In this document: in pieces, positions 24,404 through 31,523 of the stretch
Layout of the letters: every line of letters starts with the position of its first letter
Position numbering within the stretch: the first letter of the stretch is position 1
Source of the DNA: STF1-138 sp035356975
GTDB lineage: Bacteria > Patescibacteriota > Patescibacteriia > UBA1558 > S5-K13
Assembly (NCBI GenBank): GCA_035356975.1
Contig: DAORGW010000005.1
Span: forward strand, 1-50,565
Length of the DNA stretch: 50,565 nt
Direction: 5' to 3'
Program-made: the position numbers and the translations under genes
The notes under the pieces: generated by a model
What the model saw: only the letters and a program-made list of their open reading frames with translations
Database searches by the model: none
Told to the model about the DNA's origin: nothing

Positions 24404-25324
24404 ATGCAATTTTTAATTATAATCCCAATAATATTATCATTTTTAAATATTACAAATACTAGTAATAATTTTACATATCCGGAAATAAATAATATAAATA
24501 ATAAAACATTTATTAAATTTATGGATAATTCATCAGACAAAAATGAATTTCCAAAAAAAATAATAAATGATTCTCTTGGTGTAAATGTAAGCGCAAAATC
24601 AATTTTAGTACGCGACTTAAACACGGATAAAATATTATTTTCAAAAAATAAAGACGAAGTAAGACAGATAGCAAGCATAACAAAACTAATGTCAGCTATT
24701 GTGATTAAAGATTTAAATGTTGATTATGAAAAAATTATTGAAATAACAAAAGAGGATAGTGTGGGGGACTTTTCGAAAACTAAATTACTGCCCGGTGACA
24801 AATTAAAATTCAAAGATTTATTATCAAACTCTTTAATAGTATCATCAAATTCAGGCGTATTATGCGCAATTAAAAATGCGAATATCTCAGAAGAAGAATT
24901 TGTCAAAAAGATGAATCAAAAAGCAAAAGAAATGGGTCTAAAAAATACCTCATTTGAAGATGCAACTGGATTAAGCAATAAAAACATATCAACAGCTGAG
25001 GAAATATTAAAAATAACAAAATTAGCTTTTTCTTATGAAGATATAAAATTAGAAACATCCCAAAAAAAATATTCATTCCAACTAGATTCTGGAAAAGTAA
25101 TTGAAGTTTCAAATACAAATGAATTAATAGGTAGTTATTTAAATATAAAAGCTGGAAAAACTGGATATACGGAAGAGGCTGGGTATTGTTTAGTTTCAGA
25201 AGTGGAGTATGATAATAAAGGACCAATTTTAGTTGTTGTTTTAGGAAGCAATTCTCACTTTGAAAGATTTTCTGACTTAAAAGATGTATCAAATTGGGTT
25301 TTTAAAAATTACAATTGGAGATAA
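24404..25324 (+). CDS. D-alanyl-D-alanine carboxypeptidase (peptidase S11)
   Basis: 306 aa. A short N-terminal hydrophobic segment (residues 1-17) acts as a signal or anchor. The three penicillin-binding motifs are present: S91-I-T-K94, S147-S-N149, and KTG in KAGKTGYT. The fold continues with LRNTSFEDATGLS-like features (LKNTSFEDATGLS). It lacks the C-terminal amphipathic PBP5 domain, so it is a minimal S11 enzyme of DacA/DacF type, trimming peptidoglycan pentapeptides. The ATG begins on the base after the patatin stop. Confidence 0.92.
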   Translation: MQFLIIIPIILSFLNITNTSNNFTYPEINNINNKTFIKFMDNSSDKNEFPKKIINDSLGVNVSAKSILVRDLNTDKILFSKNKDEVRQIASITKLMSAIVIKDLNVDYEKIIEITKEDSVGDFSKTKLLPGDKLKFKDLLSNSLIVSSNSGVLCAIKNANISEEEFVKKMNQKAKEMGLKNTSFEDATGLSNKNISTAEEILKITKLAFSYEDIKLETSQKKYSFQLDSGKVIEVSNTNELIGSYLNIKAGKTGYTEEAGYCLVSEVEYDNKGPILVVVLGSNSHFERFSDLKDVSNWVFKNYNWR

Positions 25325-25348
25325 GATAATAAATAATTAAATAAAATT

Positions 25349-26122
25349 ATGAAAAAAATTGTGATGTTAAACTGGAAGATGCAATTATCTGTTAATGACT
25401 CTTTTGATTTAGCTAAAAAAATAATAAATGATATAAATTTAGAAAAAGTAGAACTGGGAATTTGTCCTGATTTTTTATCAATTTATAAAATTTCTGAGAT
25501 TATAAAAAACAGTCATGCAAAACTTGGTTCACAAAATACTTTCTGGTCAACAAAAGGTGCATATACTGGAGAAGTCTCTCCGACTTTTTTAAAAGAATTG
25601 GGTGTTGAATTTATAATACTAGGCCACAGCGAAAGAAGAACTAATCTAAAGGAAACAGACGAAATTATTAATAAAAAGATGAAAACTGTTTTAGAAAATA
25701 ATCTAACTCCAATTCTTTGTGTGGGTGAAAATTTTGAAGAAAGACAAGATAACAAAAAAGATCTTGTAATAATAAATCAAGTAAGGAGTGCTCTAAAAGA
25801 TATTGATTTAAAAAATATGAAAAGATTAATAATTGCATATGAACCAATTTGGGTAATAGGATCTGGTCAAGCAATAGAATCAAATGAAGCGCAAGAAACA
25901 AATACGATAATAAAACAAACAATGTATGATATATTATATGACAATGGAATAGAGTTCAACGAAGAAGAATTTAAAAATAAAATACAAATTTTATACGGTG
26001 GAAGCGTTGACTCGGGTAATATTTCAGATTTTTTAAAAGAGCCAAATATAGACGGAGTACTTGTTGGAGGAGCTGGGATAAAATTTGAAACTTTAAATAG
26101 TTTAATAAAATCAATAAAGTAA
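25349..26122 (+). CDS. tpiA: Triosephosphate isomerase
   Basis: A complete 257-aa TIM barrel interconverting dihydroxyacetone phosphate and glyceraldehyde 3-phosphate. The substrate Lys is in MLNWKM (Lys10), the electrophilic His in ILGHSERR, the catalytic Glu in AYEPIWVIG, and the phosphate-binding loops are YGGSVDSGN and VLVGGAGI. Length and motif order are normal. It follows the carboxypeptidase by 24 bp. Confidence 0.97.
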   Translation: MKKIVMLNWKMQLSVNDSFDLAKKIINDINLEKVELGICPDFLSIYKISEIIKNSHAKLGSQNTFWSTKGAYTGEVSPTFLKELGVEFIILGHSERRTNLKETDEIINKKMKTVLENNLTPILCVGENFEERQDNKKDLVIINQVRSALKDIDLKNMKRLIIAYEPIWVIGSGQAIESNEAQETNTIIKQTMYDILYDNGIEFNEEEFKNKIQILYGGSVDSGNISDFLKEPNIDGVLVGGAGIKFETLNSLIKSIK

Positions 26123-26134
26123 AATAATAAATTT

Positions 26135-27019
26135 ATGATAGTAAATATAATTCTGATAATTATTTTTATAATAAGTATAGGAGTTGTAGGATCTATAATT
26201 ATAAAAAAACTGCCACAATTAAAAAGGCTTGATGTTGATAAAATTGACTCCAAAAAAGAAAATAGGATAAAGAATCAAATTTTAGAAAAAAAATTTAGAC
26301 GAGATGTAAATCTATTAAAAAATAATTTCAGTTCAAAATTAAAACCTTTTGTTGAAAAATTAAAAGACTCGAGTAAAAAATTAAAGACGAAAATTTTAAG
26401 AATTGAAAAAAAATATAGAGAAAAGCTAGCGAGAGTTCATTTTGATGACAAAATTTCAAAAGAAGTAAAAATAAATGAACACATTGAAAATGCTGAAAAT
26501 TTTATCAAAGAAAAAGACTGGGTTAATGCAGAAAATGAATACATAGAAGCATTAAAAATTGATATTCATAACGCAAATACTTACATAAAATTAGCTGATT
26601 TATATTTTACAAAAAGGGATTATGAAAAAGCAAAACAAACATATGAGTATGCAATAAAATTACAAGAAAATGATTATATATATAATAAATTAGGAGAAAT
26701 TTCATCGGAAATGGGGGATTTAAATACAGCTGCTATAAATTATTCAAAATCAATATCTATGACAGCAAACAACCCAATTTATTATCTAAATTTAGCCAAA
26801 ATTAACCTTAAATTAGAGCAATACGAAGATTCTCTACACAATATCAATAGATCTCTTAATTTAGAGCCAGAAAACCCTAAATTCCTTGACTTCTTACTAG
26901 ATTTAAGTATAATTATGAAAGATAAAAATTTAGCAGAAAAAACCATAACCAAACTAATAGAGGTTAATCCCGAGAACAATAGTATTCCTGAGTACAGGGA
27001 CAGGATAAATAAAATTTAA
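26135..27019 (+). CDS. Membrane-anchored TPR-repeat protein
   Basis: 294 aa. One N-terminal transmembrane helix (about residues 2-24), a charged coiled-coil stretch (about 40-110), then about four tetratricopeptide repeats from residue 120 to 280 (for example DWVNAENEYIEALKIDIHNA, DYEKAKQTYEYAIKLQ, DLNTAAINYSKSI, QYEDSLHNINRSLNLEPENP). TPRs mediate protein-protein contact; the topology puts them on whichever side follows the helix, which I cannot decide. It follows tpiA by 12 bp and precedes a tRNA cluster. Confidence 0.8.
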   Translation: MIVNIILIIIFIISIGVVGSIIIKKLPQLKRLDVDKIDSKKENRIKNQILEKKFRRDVNLLKNNFSSKLKPFVEKLKDSSKKLKTKILRIEKKYREKLARVHFDDKISKEVKINEHIENAENFIKEKDWVNAENEYIEALKIDIHNANTYIKLADLYFTKRDYEKAKQTYEYAIKLQENDYIYNKLGEISSEMGDLNTAAINYSKSISMTANNPIYYLNLAKINLKLEQYEDSLHNINRSLNLEPENPKFLDFLLDLSIIMKDKNLAEKTITKLIEVNPENNSIPEYRDRINKI

Positions 27020-27032
27020 CCTGGAGTTATAA

Positions 27033-27108
27033 GCCGTTGTAACTCAGTTGGTAGAGTAACTCCATGGTAAGGAGTAAGTCCGCGGTTCGATCCCGCGCAA
27101 CGGCTCCA
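27033..27108 (+). tRNA. tRNA-Thr (anticodon GGU)
   Basis: Cloverleaf complete: acceptor GCCGTTG/CAACGGC, D-stem ACTC/GAGT, anticodon stem ACTCC/GGAGT with loop ATGGTAA (GGT at 27066-27068), T-stem CGCGG/CCGCG with loop TTCGATC. Discriminator T and encoded CCA, so the 3' end is UCCA. It reads ACC and ACU. Confidence 0.96.
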
Positions 27109-27216
27109 TTCGACTCGCTATGCTCGCTCATGGCAAGCCACAAAATAATATAGAGCGGGGCGAATGTTCCGAAGCTTATCGAGGAACATAAATATTTTAA
27201 AAAAATAAATTAATAT
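27109..27216 (+). other. Structured, GC-rich spacer between tRNA-Thr and tRNA-Tyr
   Basis: Contains the tandem CTCGCT-ATG-CTCGCT near 27112, an imperfect inverted repeat ATTCGACTCGCT/AGAGCGGGGCGAAT, and a perfect 6-bp hairpin TGTTCC...GGAACA (27167-27190) followed by TAAATATTTT. No open frame. It may be a processing hairpin or terminator. Confidence 0.4.
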
Positions 27217-27302
27217 GGGTAGATAGCGAAGTGGTCAAACGCGACAGACTGTAAATCTGTTGACATATGTCTTCGTAGGTTCGAATCCTACTCTACCCAC
27301 CA
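27217..27302 (+). tRNA. tRNA-Tyr (anticodon GUA)
   Basis: A class II tRNA with a long variable arm. Acceptor GGGTAGA/TCTACCC, anticodon stem ACAGA/TCTGT, loop CTGTAAA (GTA at 27251-27253), T-loop TTCGAAT, discriminator A and encoded CCA. Confidence 0.96.
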
Positions 27303-27364
27303 TTAATCTTGATTTAAAAGTTATTTTCATATACAATATTTTCATTGTATTTTAATATTTATAT

Positions 27365-27442
27365 ATGCCATCTTAGCTCAGTTGGTAGAGCAACGGTTTT
27401 GTAAACCGTAGGTCGTCGGTTCGAGTCCGACAGATGGCTCCA
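27365..27442 (+). tRNA. tRNA-Thr (anticodon UGU)
   Basis: Acceptor GCCATCT/AGATGGC, D-stem GCTC/GAGC, anticodon stem ACGGT/ACCGT with loop TTTGTAA (TGT), T-stem GTCGG/CCGAC with loop TTCGAGT, discriminator T and encoded CCA (UCCA end). It reads ACA and related codons. Confidence 0.96.
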
Positions 27443-27539
27443 CTAAAAATTTTGGATAATTAATGATGAATTTAATTCAAAAATAAAATAATTCAATATT
27501 TATTCGAAATAAAAAATTCATAATTAAATAATTAACATC

Positions 27540-27695
27540 ATGTCTCAAGATAATTTGATAAAAATGGAGTGTACTGTTTGTCACAGAATAAACTATCATA
27601 CATACAAAAATAAGAAAGTTTTAAAAAATAAAATTGAAGCAAAAAAACACTGTAAATGGTGCAAAAAACACACTCTGCACAAAGAAACAAAATAG
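27540..27695 (+). CDS. rpmG: Ribosomal protein L33
   Basis: A 51-aa protein of the large subunit. It has the L33 pattern (LIKMECTVCHRINYHTYKN) and two CxxC pairs (Cys11/Cys14 and Cys38/Cys41), so this is the zinc-binding C+ form. The spacing and length are typical of bacterial L33. It lies in the tRNA cluster, as is common for rpmG, and a strong terminator follows it. Confidence 0.93.
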   Translation: MSQDNLIKMECTVCHRINYHTYKNKKVLKNKIEAKKHCKWCKKHTLHKETK

Positions 27696-27717
27696 TTCTT
27701 TAATTTTTACATAAAAA

Positions 27718-27748
27718 AATTCTTTGAACTATTTTCGTTCAAAGAATT
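27718..27748 (+). terminator. Strong intrinsic terminator after rpmG
   Basis: AATTCTTTGAAC and GTTCAAAGAATT form a perfect 12-bp stem with a 7-nt loop, followed by TATTTTTAT. It ends the rpmG transcript 10 bp before tRNA-Trp. Confidence 0.85.
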
Positions 27749-27757
27749 TATTTTTAT

Positions 27758-27831
27758 GGGGGCGTCGTTCAGTGGTAGGACATCGGTCTCCAAAACCGAG
27801 GACGTGAGTTCGATTCTTACCGCCCCTGCCA
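27758..27831 (+). tRNA. tRNA-Trp (anticodon CCA)
   Basis: Acceptor GGGGGCG/CGCCCCT (one G-U), D-stem GTTC/GGAC, anticodon stem TCGGT/ACCGA with loop CTCCAAA (CCA), T-loop TTCGATT, discriminator G and encoded CCA. Confidence 0.95.
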
Positions 27832-27880
27832 TCAGCTGAGAGTTCAAAGAGACCAAGAGGGCTCGTCTCAGTATGCCAAG

Positions 27881-27907
27881 AAAATACCTGTGAAATGGTG
27901 TTTTTTT
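27881..27907 (+). terminator. Probable terminator after tRNA-Trp
   Basis: AAAATACC and GGTGTTTT pair with one G-U around an 8-nt loop, followed by seven T in total. Between the tRNA and this stem, CTGAGA/TCTCAG near 27836-27871 can form another hairpin. Confidence 0.55.
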
Positions 27908-27933
27908 GTTTAAAAAAGTGTTAATATAATTAC

Positions 27934-28434
27934 ATGAAAAATGAAATTATAGAAAAACTACAAAAAGCGTTAAATGAGGAAATCAAAGAAGAAAAACAAG
28001 TTGTTTTTATCTTATCAAAAGTTAGAAAATTGATAGAATTGGAACAAAAAAAAGAAAAATATAAATATCTCAATTTTTATTGTAATTGGGCATTTCATCC
28101 TTATTTAGAAAGCTTATGGCGTGTCGATGATATATTAAAAGAATTTATAAATGGTACGGGTAAGAAATTTTATAAATTTAATACTTTTTATAAGGATTTA
28201 AAAGATTTTTTTGATTTTTTTAATATAAACTCAGATATTTTTTTTCAAAAAAACTATATTTTATTTTTAAATTTATTAATTGATGTCTATTCTAAGACTC
28301 CACTAATAATAAAAGATCTAAAAAAGTGTATTATTATTAATAAATCAAATATAAAAAAAGATGGAATCGAATTTTCATTTTCTTATCGTATTATTGATGA
28401 ACAAGAATGTGAAAAAATTATACATGCTTTATAA
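27934..28434 (+). CDS. Hypothetical protein (166 aa)
   Basis: An unrecognised, lysine- and aromatic-rich protein. It is predicted alpha-helical with no signal peptide or clear membrane helix. A central segment (FYCNWAFHPYLESLWRVDDI) is the most distinctive part, and NWAFHP-type helices occur in small all-alpha domains. The ATG lies 3 bp after TATAAT, too close for an ordinary promoter, so transcription may start elsewhere. The next gene begins 35 bp downstream. Function unknown. Confidence 0.5.
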   Translation: MKNEIIEKLQKALNEEIKEEKQVVFILSKVRKLIELEQKKEKYKYLNFYCNWAFHPYLESLWRVDDILKEFINGTGKKFYKFNTFYKDLKDFFDFFNINSDIFFQKNYILFLNLLIDVYSKTPLIIKDLKKCIIINKSNIKKDGIEFSFSYRIIDEQECEKIIHAL

Positions 28435-28469
28435 GTAATAAGTTTTATTTAAATAATTAAAAAAACAAT

Positions 28470-29018
28470 ATGACAATATTTATTAGAAAAAACTTAATTA
28501 AAATATGCATAATTTTTATTCTATTAATTGTTTTGATAATAAGTCTTTATTTTTTATATTTTTTGCCAAGTTTTCATAAAAATGAAGAGATAAATAAGAG
28601 CACTATATTTGAACAAAAATTAAAATGCAATGAATTAAGGGCGTCAATCGAAAGTTCAATTAAAGATTACAATTCTCAACAAAAACCAAAACAAGAAAGT
28701 CAAAATAACGAATTAGCTGTTGATGATCCACAACAAACATTTGGATTATATATAAACGCTAAAGAACTATACGACTTTTTTTATAGCTCCAAACTTAATA
28801 CATGCGTGTACGTAGAAATAATGCGAACATCGTTAAAAACTAGTGGTGATTCAGAATTGGGGGGACATATTGAATACTGGAAGCCAGTTTATGAATATTA
28901 TAATTTTATTGATGCATTAACTGGTACAACCATTGATTCTGTCAGGACAATATCAAGAGGAGAAATTTTTGATGATTTTAAAAACGTCAAATCAAAAATT
29001 GATTCTTTTAAAAATTAA
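28470..29018 (+). CDS. Exported or anchored hypothetical protein (182 aa)
   Basis: Residues 9-32 are a strong hydrophobic helix (IKICIIFILLIVLIISLYFL) with positively charged residues before it, so the protein is anchored by its N-terminus with about 150 residues outside. The outer part is polar, with a Gln/Lys-rich linker (SQQKPKQESQNNE) and two cysteines. It has the overall shape of a secreted pilin-like or lipid-less anchor protein, but no prepilin cleavage motif (G-F/E) is visible. Function unknown. Confidence 0.55.
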   Translation: MTIFIRKNLIKICIIFILLIVLIISLYFLYFLPSFHKNEEINKSTIFEQKLKCNELRASIESSIKDYNSQQKPKQESQNNELAVDDPQQTFGLYINAKELYDFFYSSKLNTCVYVEIMRTSLKTSGDSELGGHIEYWKPVYEYYNFIDALTGTTIDSVRTISRGEIFDDFKNVKSKIDSFKN

Positions 29019-29026
29019 CATATAAA
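28999..29026 (+). promoter_or_regulatory. Candidate promoter of the ncRNA at about 29033
   Basis: TTGATT (28999-29004), 16-bp spacer, TATAAA (29021-29026), overlapping the 3' end of the preceding gene. Predicted start about 29033. Confidence 0.45.
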
Positions 29027-29032
29027 TATCTT

Positions 29033-29181
29033 TTCAATATTGTTCGTTTTTACTCTCTACCGAGGTGCCTAATTTGATAATTTTATTTATTCCCATAAAG
29101 ACCTTTGGAAGTTGCTTATAGATAGTGTAGCAACTGAGGTACTCTGCCAACAATCAAAGCCAATATTTATGGGCTTTTTTT
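29033..29181 (+). ncRNA. Candidate structured RNA of about 150 nt
   Basis: There is no open frame in this gap, yet the plus strand shows RNA architecture. ATTGTT (29039-29044) and AACAAT (29149-29154) close a domain; inside is a hairpin GTTGCT...AGCAAC (29111-29135) and complementary TACC/GGTA pieces around a larger open region. A terminator follows directly. A closed stem, an internal bulge and an apical hairpin recall 6S RNA in outline, but I cannot name the family. It is bounded by an unrelated gene upstream and the fur-queD operon on the opposite strand. Confidence 0.5.
29156..29181 (+). terminator. Intrinsic terminator of the candidate ncRNA
   Basis: AAAGCC and GGGCTTTTTTT form the stem with a loop of about 9 nt and a seven-T tail. 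A G-rich stretch with two GGGGG runs follows at 29186-29199. Confidence 0.75.
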
Positions 29182-29262
29182 GTTTAGGGGGAAGGGGGTT
29201 AGAACCAAAATGTTTTATATCATATTCTTTATTTAATTATATTCACATATATCAATAATAAA

Positions 29263-29310
29263 AAACCGTTTTGTCTGCACCACTAGGAAAATGGAGCAAA
29301 AAAACGGTTT
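29263..29310 (-). terminator. Terminator of the fur-queD operon
   Basis: Minus strand AAACCGTTTT and AAAACGGTTT, a 10-bp stem with a 28-nt loop, followed by TTTATTATT. It lies 16 bp after the queD stop. Confidence 0.65.
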
Positions 29311-29326
29311 AATATGGCTGATCTTC

Positions 29327-29821
29327 TTAATCAAATTCTTTTGAAGCCGCGTTAATAGAAGATGAACGAAAAGTAATTTTTTTAATCGGCATTTTGTCTT
29401 TAAGAAGTTCATAAAAAAGTTCACAAAGATTCTCACAGGTAGAAACCTTTTTGGTCACCACTATTCTGTATTCAGGGTATGACCAAGCAAGGGGATGATC
29501 TATCTTTTTTAGAGGGACGCAATGTTCTGGATCGTTATTGACACCAGCCTTTTTATATACATCAATGACTGCATCAAGAAGAGGATCACCCTCTTGAAAC
29601 AGAGATGCGTGGTGAAAATGATCACAAACCTCCCACGCCTTTTTAAACCCATCTTTACAAGCATGCGCAAATCCAGTTACTGGATCTACCACATCCTCAA
29701 GTTCAATTTCTAAAAGACCCGAATGACCATGAAGATGTTTTGCTTCTCTGGGCCAATTCATGAATCTATGTGCGTACTGAAAATCAAGTTTCACAATTGA
29801 CCTGTATTTGTTGTTTGACAT
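29327..29821 (-). CDS. queD: 6-pyruvoyl-tetrahydropterin synthase/QueD-family protein
   Basis: A 164-aa T-fold enzyme. The zinc ligands are in place (His18 in QYAHRF, His31 and His33 in HLHGH), as are DH in VCDHFHHASL and a SFQEGDPL-type segment (LFQEGDPLLDAV). The family turns dihydroneopterin triphosphate into 6-carboxy- or 6-pyruvoyl-tetrahydropterin. In E. coli QueD the catalytic Cys lies four residues before the HGH histidine (C-G-R-L-H-G-H); here that position is Ala27, so activity may differ. Its DNA is markedly GC-richer (30 of 60 bases at 29581-29640) than fur (11 of 60 at 29941-30000), and it has an AAAGGAA Shine-Dalgarno-like sequence, rare in this window, so recent transfer is likely. 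It follows fur by 20 bp. Confidence 0.82.
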   Translation of the reverse strand: MSNNKYRSIVKLDFQYAHRFMNWPREAKHLHGHSGLLEIELEDVVDPVTGFAHACKDGFKKAWEVCDHFHHASLFQEGDPLLDAVIDVYKKAGVNNDPEHCVPLKKIDHPLAWSYPEYRIVVTKKVSTCENLCELFYELLKDKMPIKKITFRSSSINAASKEFD

Positions 29822-29841
29822 AATAAATTCCTTTCAATTAA

Positions 29842-30303
29842 TTAATTATTATTGCGATCTTTATTATTTTTTTTATTTTTACAATTTTGACAAATGCCAT
29901 CCAAAACTATTTTCTGTCCCAGTACTTTGTGTTTTTTTGTAATATTTTCTGGTAATTTAATTCTGTCGTATTTTTTATTTACAAAATCAATAATTCTGTT
30001 GCATTTTATACAATGAAAATGATGATGTGGTTCTATTATTGGGTCATATCTCTTTGCTCCACCGCGTCCTTCAGCGATTTTAATAACCCCACTCTTAGCA
30101 AAAGCAATTAATGTTCGATTAACCGTATCAAAAGAAATATTAGGTAGCTTCAGCTTAATTTTTTTATAAATCAAATCCGCAGTAGGATGATTTTGGCTAT
30201 CTTTTATAGTATCCAAAATAGTAATTCTTTGGGGAGTTATTTTCAATCCAGCTTTTTTTAATTTCTGCGTTATTATTTCTGTTTTTCTGTTGTGATTATT
30301 CAT
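29842..30303 (-). CDS. Fur-family metal-dependent repressor
   Basis: 153 aa from the ATG at 30303; a TTG 12 codons upstream is rejected because it is the -35 TTGACA of the promoter. The N-terminal winged helix (KKAGLKITPQRITILDTI, then HPTADLIYKKIKLKLPNIS) binds DNA. The C-terminal dimer domain has the metal-binding HHHFHCIKCNRI and a second CxxC (ICQNCKN), so a structural Cys4 zinc site is present. Fur, Zur and PerR cannot be told apart from this. An immediately downstream QueD-family gene favours Zur, since Zur regulons are known to include QueD paralogs. Confidence 0.9.
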   Translation of the reverse strand: MNNHNRKTEIITQKLKKAGLKITPQRITILDTIKDSQNHPTADLIYKKIKLKLPNISFDTVNRTLIAFAKSGVIKIAEGRGGAKRYDPIIEPHHHFHCIKCNRIIDFVNKKYDRIKLPENITKKHKVLGQKIVLDGICQNCKNKKNNKDRNNN

Positions 30304-30307
30304 ATCT

Positions 30308-30339
30308 ATTACTATATAGTAATGATTATTATTTGTCAA
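30308..30339 (-). promoter_or_regulatory. fur promoter with palindromic operator
   Basis: Minus strand TTGACA (30339-30334), 17-bp spacer, TATAGT (30316-30311). The perfect 16-bp palindrome ATTACTATATAGTAAT (30308-30323) covers the -10, ideal for autorepression by the Fur-family product. The predicted start falls at about the ATG (30303), so the mRNA should be leaderless. Confidence 0.75.
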
Positions 30340-30551
30340 TAGGAAAAATTAATATGAATTATTCCATTTATTTTAAATCAGGAATATGAATATATCCATC
30401 ATAATTCTGTATTATGGTTCTAACATCCTTCACGATGCTCTGCCACGAAAAAAGTATTGATAAAATCAATGTTTTTTGTATTTATTGAATAAAAAATTCA
30501 AAAATGATATCATAAAATTACAATCAATAACTTAATTAATAATAAAAATAT

Positions 30552-31400
30552 ATGGAAAATCAATCATTTCAACCGGACTCCTACATTGATTCAGAAGAAA
30601 AAGCTAGAGTTGGAGCTAATAAAGAAAATGATATAAGAAATTTATCTAATGGTATAGATATTACTGACACAGAAAAAGAATCTTTAATAAAAATTGCCGA
30701 AAAACAAGCAGAAAAAGCCATGCAAGAATATGACGCTGAAAAAGAAAAAAATCCTGTTGAAAAATTAATCAATCGTTTAAATGAAATTGTTAAAAAAATG
30801 AAAGAAATGGGATTAGAAGAAGATTCTGAGATAGTTGCAAAAATACAAAATAGAATAAATCCCTATATTGAGACTCTTAAAAAATCCCAAGAAGAAGCTG
30901 AAAATAAACTTAATAGAAGAATTACAGTAGATGATCTTTTAAAAAATGATCCACTTTTAAGAAATTTTATCCAAATTGCAAGAGGTATACCAGTCACACA
31001 CAAAATTGGTAATAGTGGTGGTTGGATGTATCTATCATCTGGAAGAAAAAATACTTGGTTTTCAAGTATTGATACGATCTCCGAAGAAAACAAAGATTTG
31101 TATGAAAAAAATGGTAATGAAATTATTAATTTTAGTTTTTCGAAAAAAGGTGCAACAGAATTTTGTAAATACATGGGTATATTAAAAGACAATGAAGAAT
31201 TTGTAGATATTCCAACTATTTACGAAAATTTATCTAAATCCAGGATTAACCCATTAAATTATGAAGCTCAATTACCAACCAATATTGATGGTATTTCATT
31301 AGACATCAAATACGATTCAAGAAGATCATACGATGGTTTAACAGAACAAAGTATTTTTATGAAATTTAGTGATGAATTTATTAAACAACTATTAGCATAA
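30552..31400 (+). CDS. Hypothetical protein with helical N-terminus (282 aa)
   Basis: Unrecognised. Residues 1-45 are acidic and disordered-looking, 45-140 form a long charged helix or coiled coil (EKLINRLNEIVKKMKEMGLE), and the rest is a mixed domain (GNSGGWMYLSSGRKNTWFSS, GATEFCKYMGILKD). No signal peptide, membrane helix or catalytic motif. The N-terminal style resembles the HD-domain protein at 1924-2937. It is followed by a terminator, so it is a single-gene unit. Confidence 0.6.
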   Translation: MENQSFQPDSYIDSEEKARVGANKENDIRNLSNGIDITDTEKESLIKIAEKQAEKAMQEYDAEKEKNPVEKLINRLNEIVKKMKEMGLEEDSEIVAKIQNRINPYIETLKKSQEEAENKLNRRITVDDLLKNDPLLRNFIQIARGIPVTHKIGNSGGWMYLSSGRKNTWFSSIDTISEENKDLYEKNGNEIINFSFSKKGATEFCKYMGILKDNEEFVDIPTIYENLSKSRINPLNYEAQLPTNIDGISLDIKYDSRRSYDGLTEQSIFMKFSDEFIKQLLA

Positions 31401-31429
31401 TTAGTATTATTTCACATTTAAATCAAAAC

Positions 31430-31458
31430 AAAAAACGCTACAATAAATAGCTTTTTTT
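31430..31458 (+). terminator. Intrinsic terminator after the gene at 30552-31400
   Basis: AAAAAACGCTA and TAGCTTTTTTT pair with one bulged C around a 7-nt loop and end in seven T. Confidence 0.75.
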
Positions 31459-31469
31459 GTTTTTACTAT

Positions 31470-31497
31470 ATAACAAACAACTAAAATTTGTTATAAT
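31470..31497 (+). promoter_or_regulatory. Promoter region of tspO with inverted repeat
   Basis: ATAACAAA (31470-31477) and TTTGTTAT (31487-31494) are perfect 8-bp reverse complements 9 bp apart, and the right arm overlaps TATAAT (31492-31497). This is operator-like. The -35 is weak, which would suit an activated or repressed promoter. The ATG of tspO is at 31524. Confidence 0.5.
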
Positions 31498-31523
31498 AAG
31501 ATCATAAATATTAAAATAAAAAT

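Noticed and set aside
29186..29199. G-quadruplex from GGGGG runs
   Set aside because: Only two G-runs are present, too few for an intramolecular quadruplex.
30304..30339. TTG start giving a longer Fur protein
   Set aside because: That TTG is the -35 hexamer of the promoter and the conserved family start is at MNNHNRK.
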